Assembly: GCA_038207745.1 (NCBI GenBank) | Contig: JBBQZL010000124.1 | Coordinates: forward strand, 1-8,333 | Reading direction: 5' to 3' | Length of the DNA: 8,333 nt | Source: JBBQZL01 sp038207745 | GTDB taxonomy: Bacteria > Actinomycetota > Thermoleophilia > Solirubrobacterales > 70-9 | In this document: positions 7,264 to 8,333 of the stretch, piece after piece | Numbering within the stretch: the stretch's first letter is position 1 | Layout: each line of letters opens with the position of its first letter | Position numbers and translations under genes: made by a program | Notes under the pieces: model-generated | Database searches by the model: none | What the model was told of the DNA's origin: nothing | The model's input: the letters and a program-made list of their open reading frames with translations, nothing else

Positions 7264-7867
7264 CTTCGCCACTCCTGCCTTCCGCTTCATCGTTGTCTGG
7301 TGACACCGGTGCCGGGTTGGCGATCTCCTCGACCAGCCGTTCGGTCGCGCGCACCGCGTCGTCAACAAGTTCTGCGACCTCGTCCCGCGATTGCCGGAAC
7401 CTCGAGAGCACGTGGCTGGCGACGCGTTCGGGGTCCGTCGAGTCCGGCCGCCCGACTCCGACCCGGACGCGCCAGAAATCGGAATCGCCGAGCCCCCTCT
7501 TGAGGCTCCTGAGTCCGTTGTGTCCCGCCAGACCACCTCCCAGCCGGGTCCGGACCTCTCCAAACGCGAGGTCGATCTCATCGTGGACGACGACGATCCG
7601 ATCAAGGTCGACCTTCATCGAGCCCCTGATCGGCCCGACCGCGATGCCCGACTCGTTCATGAATGTCTGGGGCTGCGCGACCACGACCCTGGGACCACCG
7701 GGTCCGGTACGACCGTCGGTGATCAGGGCCTTGTACCTGAGTCGCGGTTTGGAAAGCTGCCAGCGATCGATCAGCGCCCGGGCAACCTCGAAACCGATGC
7801 TGTGCGGCGACCCCTCGTATTGGGGGCCGGGATTGCCAAGACCGACGATGAGGATCTGCTCCGACAT
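7256..7867 (-). CDS. pth: Peptidyl-tRNA hydrolase (bacterial Pth family)
   Basis: Pth cleaves the ester bond of peptidyl-tRNAs that drop off ribosomes and so recycles tRNA in the cytoplasm. The ATG at 7867 gives 203 residues, near the family norm of about 190-200, and begins MSEQILIVGLGNPGPQY. A GGTGA sequence lies seven bases upstream. The frame stays open to 8074, but the extra 69 codons are basic, proline-rich and partly inside rplY. Conserved functional positions, with E. coli numbers in brackets, are N12 (N10), H22 (H20, catalytic), N71 in QTFMN (N68), D96 in HDEIDL (D93), and H116 and N117 in GGGLAGHNGL (H113, N114). The RVRVGVGRP element follows at 133-141. The block around the catalytic His is unusual: SPHSIG replaces the common TRHNxG. 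The C-terminal 20 or so residues are acidic and unconserved-looking. The stop overlaps the crotonase start. Confidence 0.96.
   Translation of the reverse strand: MSEQILIVGLGNPGPQYEGSPHSIGFEVARALIDRWQLSKPRLRYKALITDGRTGPGGPRVVVAQPQTFMNESGIAVGPIRGSMKVDLDRIVVVHDEIDLAFGEVRTRLGGGLAGHNGLRSLKRGLGDSDFWRVRVGVGRPDSTDPERVASHVLSRFRQSRDEVAELVDDAVRATERLVEEIANPAPVSPDNDEAEGRSGEDG
7264..7276 (-). promoter_or_regulatory. Ribosome binding site of the crotonase gene
   Basis: AGGAG occupies 7276-7272 on the reverse strand, eight bases before the ATG at 7263. It lies inside the last codons of pth. It supports the 7263 start over the longer open frame and implies that this gene has its own initiation signal as well as possible coupling to pth. 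Confidence 0.8.
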
Positions 7868-7964
7868 CTCGTGTTCACCGGTTTGGAGATCGGAGCCGGA
7901 GTCCTGCTGCTCCGAACTCCCGCGGCCGAAAAGTCGCGGCAGGCGGCCACCGAAGGCCAGAGGG
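7868..7964. other. Intergenic gap between rplY and pth
   Basis: This 97-base gap is the only sizeable non-coding stretch. Small inverted repeats are visible, for example CGGAG (7897-7901) with CTCCG (7910-7914) around an eight-base loop. None is followed by a T-run on the coding strand, so I do not call a terminator. The pth ribosome binding site GGTGA sits at 7879-7875 on the reverse strand. I saw no convincing -35/-10 pair. The gap may be a processing or weak attenuation region, or merely a spacer. Confidence 0.5.
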
Positions 7965-8333
7965 CTACTCCTCGTCGGAGTCTTCCCCTTCGGAGGACTC
8001 CTCCTCGGAGGCTTCGCCTTCCTCGCCGATGACCACGGTCTCCTCTTCGACCTCCGCGGTCGGTTCAACCTCAACCCTTGGCGGAGAGATGATCGCGAGC
8101 GTGATCTCGTCGAGATCCTCGGCGACGAATGTGCAGCCGTCCGGCGCGGTCACGGAGGTTAGCGTCAGGGTGTCGTTGATCTCCATCTCGGAGACGTCGG
8201 CGGTGATCAGATCCGGGATATTCGTCGGCAGTGCGCTGACGAGCACCTGACGCGTGACGTGCTCGAGCACGCCGCCGGACTTGAGGCCAGGTGCCACATC
8301 GGCACCTTCGAGCTCGAGCGGAACCTCGGTCTC
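7965..8333 (-). CDS. rplY: 50S ribosomal protein L25, CTC/TL5 type, C-terminal part; gene runs off the right edge
   Basis: L25 of the CTC/TL5 type binds 5S rRNA through an N-terminal domain, which lies beyond this window. The frame is open from the right edge with 122 codons before the TAG at 7967-7965. The first residues, ETEVPLELEGADVAPGLKSG, followed by GGVLEHVTRQVLVSALPTNI and PDLITADVSEMEINDTLTL, match the TL5-type C-terminal beta domain. So does the later APDGCTFVAEDLDEITLAII. A GTG at 8297 could be mistaken for a start, but the upstream codons continue the conserved domain, so it is internal. The protein ends in an acidic tail of about 45 residues rich in Glu, Ser and Asp. Such tails are common in long L25 proteins. 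An rplY-pth order is a well-known conserved pair in Gram-positive bacteria. Confidence 0.95.
   Translation of the reverse strand, partial: ETEVPLELEGADVAPGLKSGGVLEHVTRQVLVSALPTNIPDLITADVSEMEINDTLTLTSVTAPDGCTFVAEDLDEITLAIISPPRVEVEPTAEVEEETVVIGEEGEASEEESSEGEDSDEE

Noticed and set aside
7264..7605. Upstream extension of the crotonase gene by 114 codons
   Set aside because: It lies inside pth in a different frame and is Arg/Ser-rich. The internal ATG at 7263 has a good Shine-Dalgarno site and starts where the crotonase family normally starts.
7868..8074. Upstream extension of pth by 69 codons
   Set aside because: The sequence is basic and proline-rich, overlaps the 3' end of rplY and has no family counterpart. 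The ATG at 7867 begins directly at the conserved Pth N-terminus.
8295..8297. GTG as the start of rplY
   Set aside because: Codons upstream to the right edge remain in frame and encode the conserved VPLELEGADVAPG part of the L25 C-terminal domain, so this GTG is an internal valine.

Overview
This is a high-GC bacterial chromosome segment. Every supported gene is on the minus strand, so transcription runs from the right edge to the left. I read a single housekeeping gene train: rplY (3' part) > pth > a crotonase-family gene > mfd > a membrane-anchored parvulin-type peptidyl-prolyl isomerase > mazG > eno (5' part). The protein sequences and the mfd-mazG-eno order suggest an actinobacterium. I would guess a deep-branching, Thermoleophilia/Solirubrobacterales-like lineage, but that is inference from family resemblance and not a computed phylogeny.

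Layout from right to left. The 3' end of the ribosomal protein L25/CTC gene (7965-8333) enters from the right edge. After a 97-base gap comes pth (7256-7867). Its stop overlaps the crotonase start by 8 bases (6550-7263). mfd (3156-6533) follows after 16 bases. The isomerase gene (1630-3159) overlaps the mfd stop by four bases (ATGA). mazG (882-1613) follows after 16 bases, and eno (1-854) after 27 bases; eno runs off the left edge. The tight spacing and the two overlaps indicate one operon with translational coupling. I saw no convincing internal promoter or terminator. The gap between rplY and pth is the only non-coding stretch longer than 30 bases.

Functionally the cluster mixes translation (L25, peptidyl-tRNA hydrolase), transcription-coupled repair (Mfd), nucleotide-pool cleaning (MazG), extracytoplasmic protein folding (the isomerase) and glycolysis (enolase). 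It resembles the conserved rplY/ctc-pth-mfd-(foldase)-mazG neighbourhood of Gram-positive bacteria, joined to the actinobacterial mazG-eno link. The crotonase gene between pth and mfd is the least expected member.

I found no mobile element, CRISPR array, RNA gene or evident new system. The observations worth a second look are residue-level departures inside known families: a crotonase lacking the second catalytic glutamate, a MazG whose second domain has lost its metal-binding motif, a Pth with an altered catalytic-histidine neighbourhood, and a cysteine-containing, low-complexity C-terminal extension on the isomerase.
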